DNA from: Achromobacter sp. UMC46
GTDB lineage: Bacteria; Pseudomonadota; Gammaproteobacteria; Burkholderiales; Burkholderiaceae_B
Length of the DNA stretch: 64,000 nt
Assembly: GCF_014170335.1 (NCBI RefSeq)
Contig: NZ_LZZS01000005.1
Location: 186,001-250,000, forward strand
Direction of reading: 5' to 3'
This document shows, piece after piece, positions 26,493-35,660 of the stretch. Numbering within the stretch: the stretch's first letter is position 1; each line of letters begins with the position of its first letter. Under the pieces are notes generated by a model, which was not told the DNA's origin, ran no database searches, and worked only from the letters and a program-made list of their open reading frames with translations. The position numbers and the translations under genes were made by a program.

Positions 26493-28049
26493 ATGCCCCG
26501 CCTAGCCCGCCCGCCCTCCGATTCCCGTCCGCCTGCCGATTCCGGCCCGCGCTTCGATTCCATCCCGAGGTGGCGCCGCCGCCCGGCCATGGCCGCCCTG
26601 AGCCTGCTTGCGCTGGTCTCGGGTTGCGCGGTCGGCCCCGACTTCGCGCCCCCCGCCACGCCCGACGCCGGCGCCTACACCGCGCCGCAAGACGCCCCGG
26701 CAGCCCCCGGCGGCCAGCAGCTGCAGGCAGGCGCCGACATCCCCGGCGAGTGGTGGCGGCTGTTCCATTCCGACGCGCTGGACCAGTTGGTGCGCCAGGC
26801 GCTGGACGCCAACCCGACGCTTGCGCAAGCCCGCGCCAGCCTGCGCCAGGCCACCGAGGACCTGAACGCCGAAACCGGCGGGCGCCTGCTGCCGTCGGCC
26901 GACGCCAACCTGTCGGCCGCGCGCAAAAAGGTGGATCCGTCCGCCTACGGCGTGCCGGTTTCCGAATTGCCGCCGCCGTTCACGCTGTACAACGCGTCGA
27001 TCGACGTGTCCTACACGCTGGACGTGTTCGGCGGCAACCGCCGGGCGCTGGAGGGCATGGCGGCGCAAGTGGATTACCAGGCGCACGAATTGCAGGCGGC
27101 GCGCATGTCGTTGGCCGCGAACGTGGTGACGGCCGCCATCCGGCAGGCCGACCTGTCCGAACGCGTGGCCGCCACCCGAGAGCTGCTGGCGGCCCAGTTG
27201 CGCCAGCAGGACATCATGCGGCAGCGCCTGGCGGCCGGTGGCATCGCCGAGGCCGACCTGAGCAACCAGGAACTGCTGGTGGCCCAGACCCGTTCCACCT
27301 TGCCGCCGCTGGACAAGCAGTTGGCGCAGGTCACGCACCAGTTGGCCGTCTACCTGGGCCAGCCGCCTGCCGCCTTGCGCACCGCGCCGCTGCGCCTGGC
27401 CGACCTGACGTTGCCGGCAAGCATCCCCACCGGCGTGCCGTCCGGGCTGACGCGCCAGCGGCCCGACATCCTGGCGGCCGAAGCGCTGTGGCACAAGGCG
27501 TCGGCCGATGTGGGCGTGGCCACCGCCAACCAGTATCCGCAGTTCACGCTGACCGCCAGCTTCGGATCGCAACGCACCCGCATGGGCGATCTGTCCGACG
27601 GTGTGAACGTGTGGAACCTGGGACTGGGCCTGGTGCAACCGCTGTTCCATGGCGGTGAACTTCGCGCGCGCAAACGGTCGGCCGAGGCCGCCTACGAAGC
27701 CGCAGCGGCGGCGTACCGGCAAACGGTGCTGGACGGATTTCGCCAGGTGGCCGACGCTTTGCGCGCCGTGCAGACCGACGGCGAGGCCTACCAGGCCTAT
27801 GACGACGCCTGGCGCCGCGCGGCAGACGCCGAACGTATTGCGCAAGGTCGCTACCAGGCCGGCGGCATCAGCCATCTGAGCCTGCTGGACAGCCAGCGCC
27901 AGCTTCTGCAGACGCGCATCGCGCGCACCGAAGCCGACGCGGCGCGTTACGCGGATACGGCCGCGCTGCTGCAGGCGCTGGGCGGCGGCTGGTGGAACGA
28001 ACCGACCGCGGCGGCCCCTTCGGGCGTGCGCGTAACAGACGCGCCGTAA
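26493..28049 (+). CDS. NodT/OprM-type outer-membrane efflux lipoprotein of the ABC pump
   Basis: 518 aa. The lipobox LVSGC puts the acylated Cys at residue 45 if translation starts at 26493. That leaves an unusually long, Pro/Arg-rich leader; a start at Met33 (26589) gives a short, more normal signal peptide. Two TolC-fold repeats are evident (WWRLFHSDALDQLVRQAL; DILAAEALWHKASADVGVA). It follows the permease by 6 bp and would complete a dedicated three-part exporter spanning both membranes. Confidence 0.9.
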   Translation: MPRLARPPSDSRPPADSGPRFDSIPRWRRRPAMAALSLLALVSGCAVGPDFAPPATPDAGAYTAPQDAPAAPGGQQLQAGADIPGEWWRLFHSDALDQLVRQALDANPTLAQARASLRQATEDLNAETGGRLLPSADANLSAARKKVDPSAYGVPVSELPPPFTLYNASIDVSYTLDVFGGNRRALEGMAAQVDYQAHELQAARMSLAANVVTAAIRQADLSERVAATRELLAAQLRQQDIMRQRLAAGGIAEADLSNQELLVAQTRSTLPPLDKQLAQVTHQLAVYLGQPPAALRTAPLRLADLTLPASIPTGVPSGLTRQRPDILAAEALWHKASADVGVATANQYPQFTLTASFGSQRTRMGDLSDGVNVWNLGLGLVQPLFHGGELRARKRSAEAAYEAAAAAYRQTVLDGFRQVADALRAVQTDGEAYQAYDDAWRRAADAERIAQGRYQAGGISHLSLLDSQRQLLQTRIARTEADAARYADTAALLQALGGGWWNEPTAAAPSGVRVTDAP

Positions 28050-28155
28050 TCATGTCCGAGAATTCGGGTACGAAACGGGCGTTGTGCGACGTTTAGGAAT
28101 TCGATGTATCCGTAGCATCATGCATGCGCTCAAGCTGCACAGATCACTACGATTC

Positions 28156-28884
28156 ATGAATGACCTACTAGACCTGATCGTCTTCTCCCCCGATCCCGGC
28201 CAACGCGTACGCCGCAGCGACGCGCTGGCCGGCATGGGATTCTCACCCCGCCGTTGCGAGGACTCCAACGGCCTGTTCCGCCTGTTCCAGGCGCGCCGCA
28301 CCCCGCTGCTGGTGATGGAAGCCGAATTGTCCGACCTCTGCATGGCCGTCGCAGGTCTGCGCGCCATGGACACCACCGCCGGCATCGTCGCCGTCTCCAC
28401 CTTCGACTCCCCGGAAAACCGCATCCTTGGGCTGCATTGCGGCGCCGACGCCTGCTTCCAGCCCGACGTGGCCACGGCGGAAATCGCCGCCGCGTTGCAA
28501 GCCCTGGTGCGCCGGGTGCCCGCTACGGCCAGCCGCCGTCCGCCCGCCGACGCGGAACCGCGCGCTCCCAGCGCGGCGGCGCCCGGCGAGGCCTCCGGAA
28601 AATGGCAATTCCATGATGCCGCCTGGACGCTCGTCAGCCCGCAAGGCGTGCGCCTGGCGCTGACGTTGGCCGAGCGCGAGTTCCTGCTGAAACTGACGGC
28701 GTCCCCCGACAAGCGGCTGCCGCGCAGCGACCCGCCAGGCATCGACGCGCAAGCGGGCCGCGAGTCCATCCGCCGCACCGACGTGGTCGTCAGCCGCCTG
28801 CGGCGCAAGGCGCAGGACATGAACATGGCGCTGCCGATCCGCACCGTCTGGGGCTGGGGGTATGCCTTCACAGGCGAGATCTAA
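28156..28884 (+). CDS. OmpR-type winged-helix regulator with degenerate receiver domain
   Basis: 242 aa. Residues 5-120 have the size and hydrophobic pattern of a receiver, but the key residues are changed: the phospho-acceptor Asp position is Glu55 (LLVMEAEL), the conserved Lys is Gln102 (CFQPD) and the N-terminal acidic pair is missing (IVFSPDP). A Pro/Ala linker (121-148) leads to an OmpR/PhoB-type DNA-binding domain (LTLAEREFLLKL, RRTDVVVSRLRRKAQ, IRTVWGWGYAFTG). No sensor kinase is adjacent. It is probably phosphorylation-independent. The ATG at 28156 starts the first strand. Confidence 0.8.
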   Translation: MNDLLDLIVFSPDPGQRVRRSDALAGMGFSPRRCEDSNGLFRLFQARRTPLLVMEAELSDLCMAVAGLRAMDTTAGIVAVSTFDSPENRILGLHCGADACFQPDVATAEIAAALQALVRRVPATASRRPPADAEPRAPSAAAPGEASGKWQFHDAAWTLVSPQGVRLALTLAEREFLLKLTASPDKRLPRSDPPGIDAQAGRESIRRTDVVVSRLRRKAQDMNMALPIRTVWGWGYAFTGEI

Positions 28885-28967
28885 GCGCGTCTGCGTGGGC
28901 GTATCATGCGATGTGTGCGGCGCCGACTCCCGGCGTCCGCCCTTCCCCCTCAGCCTCGCCGCCCGAC

Positions 28968-29450
28968 ATGGAAGTCTTTGAACGCCTGCAAGCGCTGCTT
29001 GCCCAGAATCAAGCCCGCCATCGCCTGATCGAACACCCCGCCGCGGGCCGTTCGGTCGAAGTCGCCGCCATCCGCGGCACCGCCGTCAGCCAGGGCGCCA
29101 AGGCGCTGGTCTGCCGCGTGAAGATCTCGTCCAACCAGCGCAAGAACGTGCTGGCCGTGTTTCCCGCCGACAAGCAGGCCGACCTGGACGCCATCGCGCG
29201 CGCGGCCGGCGGCAAGAAGGCGTCGCTGGCCTCGCAGGATCTGGCCCGCGAATTGACCGGCTGCGAGATCGGCGCCATCCCCCCGTTTTCGTTCAACCCC
29301 GACCTGCATCTGCTGGTGGATCCCAGCCTGCGCGACCGCCACGATGAAATCGTGTTCAACGCCGGACGCCTGGACGCGTCCATCCTGCTGAACACGGAAG
29401 ACTACTTCCGGCTGGCCGCGCCGGAAGTCGCCCCCCTGATCAAGGCCTGA
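28968..29450 (+). CDS. YbaK/YeaK-like aminoacyl-tRNA deacylase domain protein
   Basis: 160 aa, a single YbaK/ProX editing fold: GTAVSQGAKALVCRVK carries the conserved Lys region, followed by GGKKASLASQDLARELTGCEIGAIPPF in two blocks and the closing INTED-type block LLNTEDYFRLAAP. These free-standing proteins hydrolyse mischarged aminoacyl-tRNAs; which amino acid is removed cannot be told from sequence. MEVFERL at 28968 is preferred to an in-frame ATG 19 codons upstream, which would add a low-complexity leader. Confidence 0.88.
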   Translation: MEVFERLQALLAQNQARHRLIEHPAAGRSVEVAAIRGTAVSQGAKALVCRVKISSNQRKNVLAVFPADKQADLDAIARAAGGKKASLASQDLARELTGCEIGAIPPFSFNPDLHLLVDPSLRDRHDEIVFNAGRLDASILLNTEDYFRLAAPEVAPLIKA

Positions 29451-29471
29451 CCCGCCCGCCATGAGGCCGCC

Positions 29472-31442
29472 GTGTCCCGCCCCCTGAACCGCCCAGGCGC
29501 GCGCACGTCCAACATGCGCTGGCTGATGAGCCTGGCGCACATGGAGCCGTCGCCTGTCAGCCGCTGGGTAGCGTTGCGCGCCGCGCTGGCCATCGGCCTG
29601 CCCTCGGCCGTGGGGCTGGCGCTGGACCAGAGCGCGGCCGCCGCGCTGGTGGCCCTGGGCGCGCTGCCCGCCATCACGGGCGACAACGGCGGCCCCTACC
29701 GGAACCGGGCCCTGTCCATCGGGTCGACCGTCTTCGGCGGCGCGCTGGGCTACCTGCTGGGCAACCTGGTGGCCGGACACGGCCTGCTGACGTCCGCCGC
29801 GATGACCGTGCTGGTGCTGATCGCAAGCTTGATCGGCACCTTCAACAACATCGCCGCCGTGGCGACGCTGCAATTCGCGGTGTACGTCATCGTGGGCGCC
29901 AGCCTGACCTCGAGCCTGCCGCCCTGGATGCCGTCGGTACTGGTGGGCGCGGGCGGGCTGTTCGGCCTGGCGCTGACGTTGTCGGGCTGGGTCGTGAACC
30001 CCATCGCGCCCGAACGCGCCGCCGTGGCGCTGGCCTACCGCAAGCTCGCCGCCATGTTCGCCGCCATCGGCACGTCACGCACCATGATCGCGCGCCGCGA
30101 CATGGAAGCGGCCATGACCACCGCCTACGACACGGTGCTGGCCGCGCGCGCCCGCGCCGCCGGCCCCTCGCCCCGGTTGGCCCGGCTAGCCGCGCAATTG
30201 CAGGCCTGCACGCCGCTGACCAATGCCGCGCTGTCGTTGGCGCGCGCCGGCCGCGTGCTGCCGCCGGCCTGTGCGCGCGTCCTGAACCGGCTGGCCGACC
30301 GCGTGGAAAGCGACACCGCCCCTGATCCCGGCGACGACATCGCCGCCTTGCGGCTGGCGGACATGCCGCAATTGGCGGACGCGCTGGCGCAGGCCTTGCC
30401 GTTGCTGGACGGCGCCAAGCCGCCCGACACCGACCCGCTGGCCGCGCTGGCGCCCGTCCGTCCGCGCACGCCCTGGCGCGTACTGGTCCGCACGTACCGG
30501 CCGGGCCCGACCACCGTGCGCTACCTGATCCGGCTGGGCCTGTGCCTGATCGCCGCGGAAGCCGTTGCGCTGGCGGCGTCGCTGCCCCGGTCCTACTGGG
30601 TGCCGCTGATCGTGGTGGTGATCTTCAAGCCCAACTTCGGGTCTGTCTTTGCACGCGCGCTGCAAAGCTGCGGCGGCAGCGTAGTAGGCGTGGCCATCAG
30701 CGCCACCGTGCTGGCCGTGGACCGAAGCGGCATCGCCAGCCTGCTGACGGTGGCCGCCCTGGCCGCGCTGCTGCCCTGGTCCATCCGCCGCAACTACGGA
30801 TTGTTCTCGGCGATCCTCGTGCCCATCCTGATGCTGCTGATCGGCGCGCTGCAGCCCGGCACCTGGACCATCGCGCTGGCCCGGCTGGTCGATGTGGGCG
30901 TTGCCGCCGGCATCGTGCTGCTGGTGGGCTACCTGCCCTGGATCCGCATCGAACGCCACAACCTGGACCACGCCGTATCCGCCGCGATGGACACGCTGGC
31001 CGCCTACCTGAACACGGTCTTCCAGGCCGAACCCGCCAGCCGCCACAGCCTGCGCGCCAGCGCCTATGCCCGCCTGTCGGACCTGCGCATCGCGCTGCAG
31101 CGCGGCCTGTCCGAACCGCGCCTGGTCAGCCGGCGCGCATTGGCATGGTGGCCCGTAGAGGTCGCATTGGAACGCGTGGCGAACGCCATTTCGGATACCG
31201 CGTGGTCGGTGCCCGCCGGCCAGCCCGCGCCCAGCGCCGCCCAAGTCGCCGTCTTGGCGGAAGCCTTGCATGCGATGAGCCTTGCCGTCGAACACGGCAC
31301 GGCGGTGCCCGCCGCGTCCGTCGCCGCGCCGTCGCCCGCGCTGGCCGACGTGGCCGCCGAAATCGAAGCGCTGCGCGCCACGCTGACCGGTCCGGATTTT
31401 GCCGCCGCGCCCGGCGCGGGCGCCCGGCACCCGCGCCCCTGA
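29472..31442 (+). CDS. FUSC/YccS-like inner-membrane protein
   Basis: 656 aa, GTG start with GAGG five bases before it. Two blocks of membrane segments (about residues 35-180 and 350-500) flank a cytoplasmic helical domain, the layout of FUSC proteins linked to aromatic acid efflux. The second block has the FUSC pattern RSYWVPLIVVVIFKPNFGSV. No HlyD or DUF1656 partner is next to it, unlike the copy at 38.1 kb, so it may work alone. The substrate is unknown. Confidence 0.85.
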   Translation: MSRPLNRPGARTSNMRWLMSLAHMEPSPVSRWVALRAALAIGLPSAVGLALDQSAAAALVALGALPAITGDNGGPYRNRALSIGSTVFGGALGYLLGNLVAGHGLLTSAAMTVLVLIASLIGTFNNIAAVATLQFAVYVIVGASLTSSLPPWMPSVLVGAGGLFGLALTLSGWVVNPIAPERAAVALAYRKLAAMFAAIGTSRTMIARRDMEAAMTTAYDTVLAARARAAGPSPRLARLAAQLQACTPLTNAALSLARAGRVLPPACARVLNRLADRVESDTAPDPGDDIAALRLADMPQLADALAQALPLLDGAKPPDTDPLAALAPVRPRTPWRVLVRTYRPGPTTVRYLIRLGLCLIAAEAVALAASLPRSYWVPLIVVVIFKPNFGSVFARALQSCGGSVVGVAISATVLAVDRSGIASLLTVAALAALLPWSIRRNYGLFSAILVPILMLLIGALQPGTWTIALARLVDVGVAAGIVLLVGYLPWIRIERHNLDHAVSAAMDTLAAYLNTVFQAEPASRHSLRASAYARLSDLRIALQRGLSEPRLVSRRALAWWPVEVALERVANAISDTAWSVPAGQPAPSAAQVAVLAEALHAMSLAVEHGTAVPAASVAAPSPALADVAAEIEALRATLTGPDFAAAPGAGARHPRP

Positions 31443-31469
31443 ACAACCCATCCACCAGGTCTGAAAACC

Positions 31470-32273
31470 ATGTGTCTTGCCGTATTGGCCCTGCATGCCT
31501 TGCCAGGCATCCCCGTCCTGATCGCCGCCAACCGCGACGAGTTCCATGCCCGCCTGACGCATCCGGCAGCCCAATGGGCCGATGCGCCGGACGTCTATGC
31601 CGGCCGTGACGGCCTGGCCGGCGGCACCTGGATGGGCGCGACCACACGGGGCCGCTTCGCGTTGGTGACGAATTTCCGAGAGCCCGGCAAGCACCTGGAC
31701 GTGGCGCCCTCGCGCGGCGCGCTGGTTGAAGACTTCCTTCGCGGCGGCGCGGCGCCCGGCGAATACCTGGCGCGGGTCCACGACACCGGTCAGGCGTATA
31801 ACGGCTTTAACCTGATCGTGGGCGATGCGCGGCAAGCCTGGTACTTGAGCAACCGCGACGGTCCGCCGCGACCGCTGCCGCCCGGTATCTATGCGCTCTC
31901 CAACCATCTGCTTGACACGCCGTGGCCGAAGCTCGCCCGCACCAAAGCCGCCTTCACCGCCGTGCTGGACCACGCGCCGCAACCCGACATACCCGCATTG
32001 TTCGCCGCGCTGGCGGATCGCCAGGGCGCGGAAGACGACGAACTGCCCGCGACGGGCCTGCCTCGGGATCGCGAAAAACTATTGAGCAGCCCGTTCATTG
32101 TCAGCCCGAACTATGGCACCCGCAGTTCCAGCGTGCTGGCGCTGCGTGCCGACGGCACGGGCCAATTGGACGAAAGGCGCTTCGCCCCGGATGGATCGGT
32201 CAGCGGCGAAAGCCGGCTAGCCTTCGCCTGGCAGGGGGGATTTTCCGGCGATATGCTTGCCGAATGCGGCTAG
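31470..32273 (+). CDS. NRDE (TANGO2) family protein
   Basis: 267 aa. It begins MCLAVLAL and has the namesake motif NRDE at residues 21-24, with Cys2 exposed if Met1 is removed, as in Ntn-type hydrolases. Further family blocks are GGTWMGATTRGRFALVTNFRE and YALSNHLLDTPWPKL. Human TANGO2 and bacterial homologues have been linked to haem handling, but the biochemical activity is not settled. It follows the FUSC gene by 27 bp. Confidence 0.88.
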   Translation: MCLAVLALHALPGIPVLIAANRDEFHARLTHPAAQWADAPDVYAGRDGLAGGTWMGATTRGRFALVTNFREPGKHLDVAPSRGALVEDFLRGGAAPGEYLARVHDTGQAYNGFNLIVGDARQAWYLSNRDGPPRPLPPGIYALSNHLLDTPWPKLARTKAAFTAVLDHAPQPDIPALFAALADRQGAEDDELPATGLPRDREKLLSSPFIVSPNYGTRSSSVLALRADGTGQLDERRFAPDGSVSGESRLAFAWQGGFSGDMLAECG

Positions 32274-32336
32274 GCACGCGAACTCGGCGCGCGTATTCCG
32301 GTCGAAACGGGTGTCATCCTCTTTCAGGAGAACGTG

Positions 32337-32771
32337 ATGAACAAACGCATTGAACGCTGCACCCTGGCTGCCATGATGGCGGTGGGCAGCATGGCCCTCG
32401 CCGGCGTCCTGTCCACCGCGCAGGCGGCGCTGCCGCCGGTCAAGCATCAGGGCACGGTGCAGTACGTCAGCGGCGGGATCGGCATCGACGAATCGGAAGC
32501 CATGAAGGCCGCTGCCCGCGACTATCCGCTGGCGCTGACTTTCGCCGCCCAGCGCGATGGCAAGGCAGACTACGTGGCCAGCGTCGGCGTCGCCATCCAT
32601 GACGCCAAGGGCAAGGAAGTGCTGAAGGCGACCGCCGAGGGTCCGTACATGCTGGTCAAGCTGCCGGCCGGCGACTACAAGATCTCGGCCACCTACGGGG
32701 GCAAGGCCCAAGAGCGCGAAGTCACCGTGCAAGCCACGGGCACCGCGCGCGCCGTCTTCGAATGGAAGTAG
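32337..32771 (+). CDS. exported carboxypeptidase-regulatory-like domain protein
   Basis: 144 aa. The ATG at 32337 has AGGAG six bases upstream, a better spacing than the GTG one codon earlier. A signal peptide ends near STAQAA (residue 31). The rest is an Ig-like beta-sandwich: DAKGKEVLKATAEGPYMLVKLPAGDY is split across two strands and YKISATYGGKAQEREVTV follows, the pattern seen in carboxypeptidase regulatory-like proteins. Function unknown; it probably resides in the periplasm. Confidence 0.75.
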   Translation: MNKRIERCTLAAMMAVGSMALAGVLSTAQAALPPVKHQGTVQYVSGGIGIDESEAMKAAARDYPLALTFAAQRDGKADYVASVGVAIHDAKGKEVLKATAEGPYMLVKLPAGDYKISATYGGKAQEREVTVQATGTARAVFEWK

Positions 32772-32793
32772 GCGGCTTGCGGCCACCCGCGCC

Positions 32794-33168
32794 TTAGACG
32801 CCGGAAAACAGGATGGCGATCACGAAGCCCACGCTGATCGCCCAGACCACCGAACGCAAGGCGCCCCAACCCGCCAGATACATGGCCAGATAGCCCAGGC
32901 GCACGCCCAGCCAGCACGCCATCAGCGTCGCCACATGCGCGGGCGGCGCCTGGGTATACAGCGCGAACAGCACTGCCGCGAAGAAGAACGGCAAGGCTTC
33001 GAAGGTATTGATCTGGGCCGCGTTGGCGCGCGCGCGCCAGCCTTCCTGACGCGCCAGCCAGGCGCGCGGATCGTTGTTGTCGAATTTCTTCCCGCCCGCC
33101 TTGGAGATTATCGTCGAGACGAACGGCAGAATCGCCGCCGCCAGCATCAACCACGCGATCATTTTCAT
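32794..33168 (-). CDS. MAPEG family membrane protein
   Basis: 124 aa with four predicted membrane segments. The blocks EGWRARANAAQINTFEALPFF and RLGYLAMYLAGWGALRS are typical of the MAPEG superfamily (glutathione-S-transferase-like microsomal proteins). Bacterial members of this branch are mostly uncharacterised. GGAG lies five bases before the ATG. It converges with the preceding gene and diverges from the CPBP protease. Confidence 0.88.
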   Translation of the reverse strand: MKMIAWLMLAAAILPFVSTIISKAGGKKFDNNDPRAWLARQEGWRARANAAQINTFEALPFFFAAVLFALYTQAPPAHVATLMACWLGVRLGYLAMYLAGWGALRSVVWAISVGFVIAILFSGV

Positions 33169-33327
33169 TTTGGCTCCCGGTGGGCAGGCGGACCCCCGGG
33201 TCCGCCAGATACAACGCGGCTTTGCGCCGCCAAGTGCGGCATCGTCGCCTGAAACCTCCGGTTGGGCAAGCCGGTGCGCTTACACTTTGCGCGTTGCGTC
33301 CCCGCGGCCGCCCCTCTGCCCAACTTG

Positions 33328-34176
33328 ATGCCGTTCCCGTCCCCCTGGTCCGCCCTCTTCCTTGCCGTTGTCCTGCTCTGGCTGCCCGCCACCCGTCCCT
33401 GGGCGCTGGCGCCTCTGGCCGTCGCCTGGGGCTGGGCCTGGGCGAATGGCGTGATCGATCCGGTAGCGTTGGCGGCGCCCGCGTTGCTGCTGATCGCGGC
33501 GGCATGCGTACGGCCCGCGTCCGGCGCGGCGCTGCGTGCGGCCGGCCATGTTCTGTTCGTGGCACTGGCCGCGGCGCTCTTCCTGCATCTGCTGCCGGGG
33601 TTCCACAATCCGCAAGTCATCGCCCCCGCGCCGCTCAGCCCCGGCGCCGTGCCGTTCGGCATGTACCTGAATCTGGACAAGCCGCTGGTGGCGTTCTGGG
33701 TGGTCCTGGTGTTGGCGCCGCCCATGGCGGGTGCCTCCGCGCGCAGCACGACGGCCGCCGCCTTGCTGGCGATGGCCGCGGCGATACTGGCATGCCTGGG
33801 GGTTGCGCTGGCGCTGGGGATCGTGGGCTGGGCTCCCAAATGGCCGGGCACGGGCTGGATCTGGCTGATCAACAATGCGCTGCTGGTCACGCTGGCCGAA
33901 GAAGCCTTGTTCCGCGGCTATGTGCAACAGCAATTGGCCACGCGCTGGCGCCGCCATGCCTGGGGCGGCCCGGCCGCCGTTGCCGTGGCCGCCGTGCTGT
34001 TCGGACTGGCGCATTACGCCGGCGGCTGGCAATGGGTATTGCTGGCCGGCCTGGCGGGCGCGGCCTACGGCACGGCGTACCGCTACGGCGGGCTGGCCGC
34101 GGCGGTGCTGGCGCACCTCGGCCTGAACGCCGCGCACTTCGGCCTGTTCACCTATCCGATGCGCGCCGTCTTCTAA
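33328..34176 (+). CDS. CPBP (type II CAAX) intramembrane metalloprotease
   Basis: 282 aa with about eight membrane segments. Motif 1 EExxxR is at residues 191-196 (AEEALFRGYVQQQL). The second motif is FGLAHYAGGWQW, and the third is HLGLNAAHFGLF with the metal-binding His/Asn. These enzymes cleave within membranes, or modify bacteriocins and other peptides. The ATG at 33328 is chosen over an upstream in-frame TTG because it precedes the first hydrophobic segment directly. No peptide substrate gene is evident nearby. Confidence 0.85.
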   Translation: MPFPSPWSALFLAVVLLWLPATRPWALAPLAVAWGWAWANGVIDPVALAAPALLLIAAACVRPASGAALRAAGHVLFVALAAALFLHLLPGFHNPQVIAPAPLSPGAVPFGMYLNLDKPLVAFWVVLVLAPPMAGASARSTTAAALLAMAAAILACLGVALALGIVGWAPKWPGTGWIWLINNALLVTLAEEALFRGYVQQQLATRWRRHAWGGPAAVAVAAVLFGLAHYAGGWQWVLLAGLAGAAYGTAYRYGGLAAAVLAHLGLNAAHFGLFTYPMRAVF

Positions 34177-34209
34177 CGCCGCCAAGCCCCGCAGCGGCGG
34201 CCGATCGCG

Positions 34210-35262
34210 TTACGCCAGGGCCGGATAGTCGGTGTAACCGGCCGCGCCCGGCGAATAGAACGTGGACGATTCCGGCGCGTTCAGCGGCGCGTCCAGTTCA
34301 AAGCGGCGGGTCAGATCGGGGTTGGCGATGTACGGCACGCCAAACGCCACGGCATCGGCGCGCCCGGCCGTGACGGCAGCCTCGGCCGATTCCCGCGTAT
34401 AGCCTTCGTTGCCGATATAGACGCCGCCGAATGCCGCCTTCAGCTTCGGGCCCAGGCTGTCTGCGCCTTCGTGTTCGCGCGCGCAGATGAACGCGATGCC
34501 GCGCTTGCCGAGTTCGGCCGCCACATAGGTGAAGGTAGCCGCCGGGTCCGAATCGCCCATCGTGTGCGAATCGCCGCGCGGCGACAGGTGCACGCCCACG
34601 CGACCCGCGCCCCAGACTTCGATGCACGCATCCACCACTTCCAGCAGCAGGCGCGCGCGGTTTTCCAGCGAACCGCCGTATTGGTCCGTGCGCAGGTTGG
34701 TGCTGTCTTGCAGAAACTGGTCCAGCAGATAGCCGTTGGCGGCGTGGACTTCAACGCCGTCGAATCCGGATTCCTGGGCCATCTTGGCACCGTGGCGGTA
34801 GGCCTCGACCACGCCCGGGATTTCGGACGTTTCCAGTGCGCGCGGGGTGACGTACGGGCGCTTCGGGCGCACCAGGCTGACGTGGCCGCCCGCAGCGATG
34901 GCGCTGGGCGCGACGGGCAGCTCGCCGTTCAGGAAGACGGGGTCGGAAATGCGGCCCACGTGCCACAACTGGGCCACGATCAGGCCGCCCTTGCCGTGCA
35001 CGGCCGACGTGACCTTGCGCCAGCCCTTCACCTGCTCGGTGGACCACAGGCCCGGAGTGTCGGCATAGCCCACGCCCTGCGGCGTGACGGACGTGGCTTC
35101 GGTCAGGATCATGCCGGCGTCGGCGCGCTGGGTGTAGTACTCGACCATCAGGTCGCTGGGCACGCGGCCTTCGTTTGCGCGCTGGCGGGTCAACGGCGCC
35201 ATGACGATGCGGTTGCGCAGCGTCAGGTCGCCGGCGCGTAGGGGTTCAAACAGGGAACTCAT
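34210..35262 (-). CDS. nemA: ene-reductase of the Old Yellow Enzyme family
   Basis: 350 aa FMN-dependent TIM barrel. Substrate-anion residues His173 and Asn176 and proton donor Tyr178 lie in EVHAANGYLLDQF; NRIVMAPLTRQRA, VAQLWHVGR and LRTDQYGGSLENR are classic NemA/OYE blocks. It reduces activated alkenes such as N-ethylmaleimide and nitro-compounds with NAD(P)H. It lies 45 bp downstream of an ArsR-type regulator on the same strand, an arrangement analogous to nemR-nemA of E. coli with a different regulator family. Confidence 0.93.
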   Translation of the reverse strand: MSSLFEPLRAGDLTLRNRIVMAPLTRQRANEGRVPSDLMVEYYTQRADAGMILTEATSVTPQGVGYADTPGLWSTEQVKGWRKVTSAVHGKGGLIVAQLWHVGRISDPVFLNGELPVAPSAIAAGGHVSLVRPKRPYVTPRALETSEIPGVVEAYRHGAKMAQESGFDGVEVHAANGYLLDQFLQDSTNLRTDQYGGSLENRARLLLEVVDACIEVWGAGRVGVHLSPRGDSHTMGDSDPAATFTYVAAELGKRGIAFICAREHEGADSLGPKLKAAFGGVYIGNEGYTRESAEAAVTAGRADAVAFGVPYIANPDLTRRFELDAPLNAPESSTFYSPGAAGYTDYPALA

Positions 35263-35307
35263 GCAAAATCCTTCGGCCCGGGCAACGGGCGCAACATGTA
35301 GGGCTGA

Positions 35308-35655
35308 CTACATATCCTGGTTCAACTGCCGCAGGAACGCGGCAATCACGGGTTCATTGCGACGGAAAAAGACCCACTGCCCCACTTTCATCGCCGAGAT
35401 CAGGCCCGCGCGCTGCAAGACGGCCAGGTGCGACGACACGGTCGACTGCGACAGGCCGCAGCGGTGATCGATGTGGCCCGCGCACACCCCGTGCTCGAAG
35501 GTGTGCCCCGGGCGCTCTTCGAAATGCGCGTGCGGGGTCTTCAGCCAAGTCAGGATGTCGCGGCGCACCGGGTTCGCCAACGCCTTGAGGATGACGTCGG
35601 CGTCGATGGCGGGTTGCGCGCCGGTCTGATCGGGGATTGAAGGGGATGCGGTCAT
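35308..35655 (-). CDS. ArsR family repressor of the ene-reductase
   Basis: 115 aa winged-helix protein. LKALANPVRRDILTWL and GLSQSTVSSHLAVLQRAGLISAMKVGQW are standard ArsR blocks (residues 24-94). An insertion before the recognition helix (HFEERPGHTFEHGVCAGHIDHRCG) is split around Cys58 and Cys66, which could be reactive thiols or metal ligands. Together with the adjacent OYE gene this suggests a sensor of electrophiles. ATG at 35655; an in-frame TTG five codons earlier is less likely. AT-rich repeats lie just upstream. Confidence 0.88.
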   Translation of the reverse strand: MTASPSIPDQTGAQPAIDADVILKALANPVRRDILTWLKTPHAHFEERPGHTFEHGVCAGHIDHRCGLSQSTVSSHLAVLQRAGLISAMKVGQWVFFRRNEPVIAAFLRQLNQDM

Positions 35656-35660
35656 ATTTG

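Noticed and set aside
24564..27658. Very long plus-strand frames crossing ATPase, permease and channel genes (including 25328-27658)
   Set aside because: Arg/Pro-rich out-of-frame translations of the pump operon; the true genes in other frames have complete motifs.
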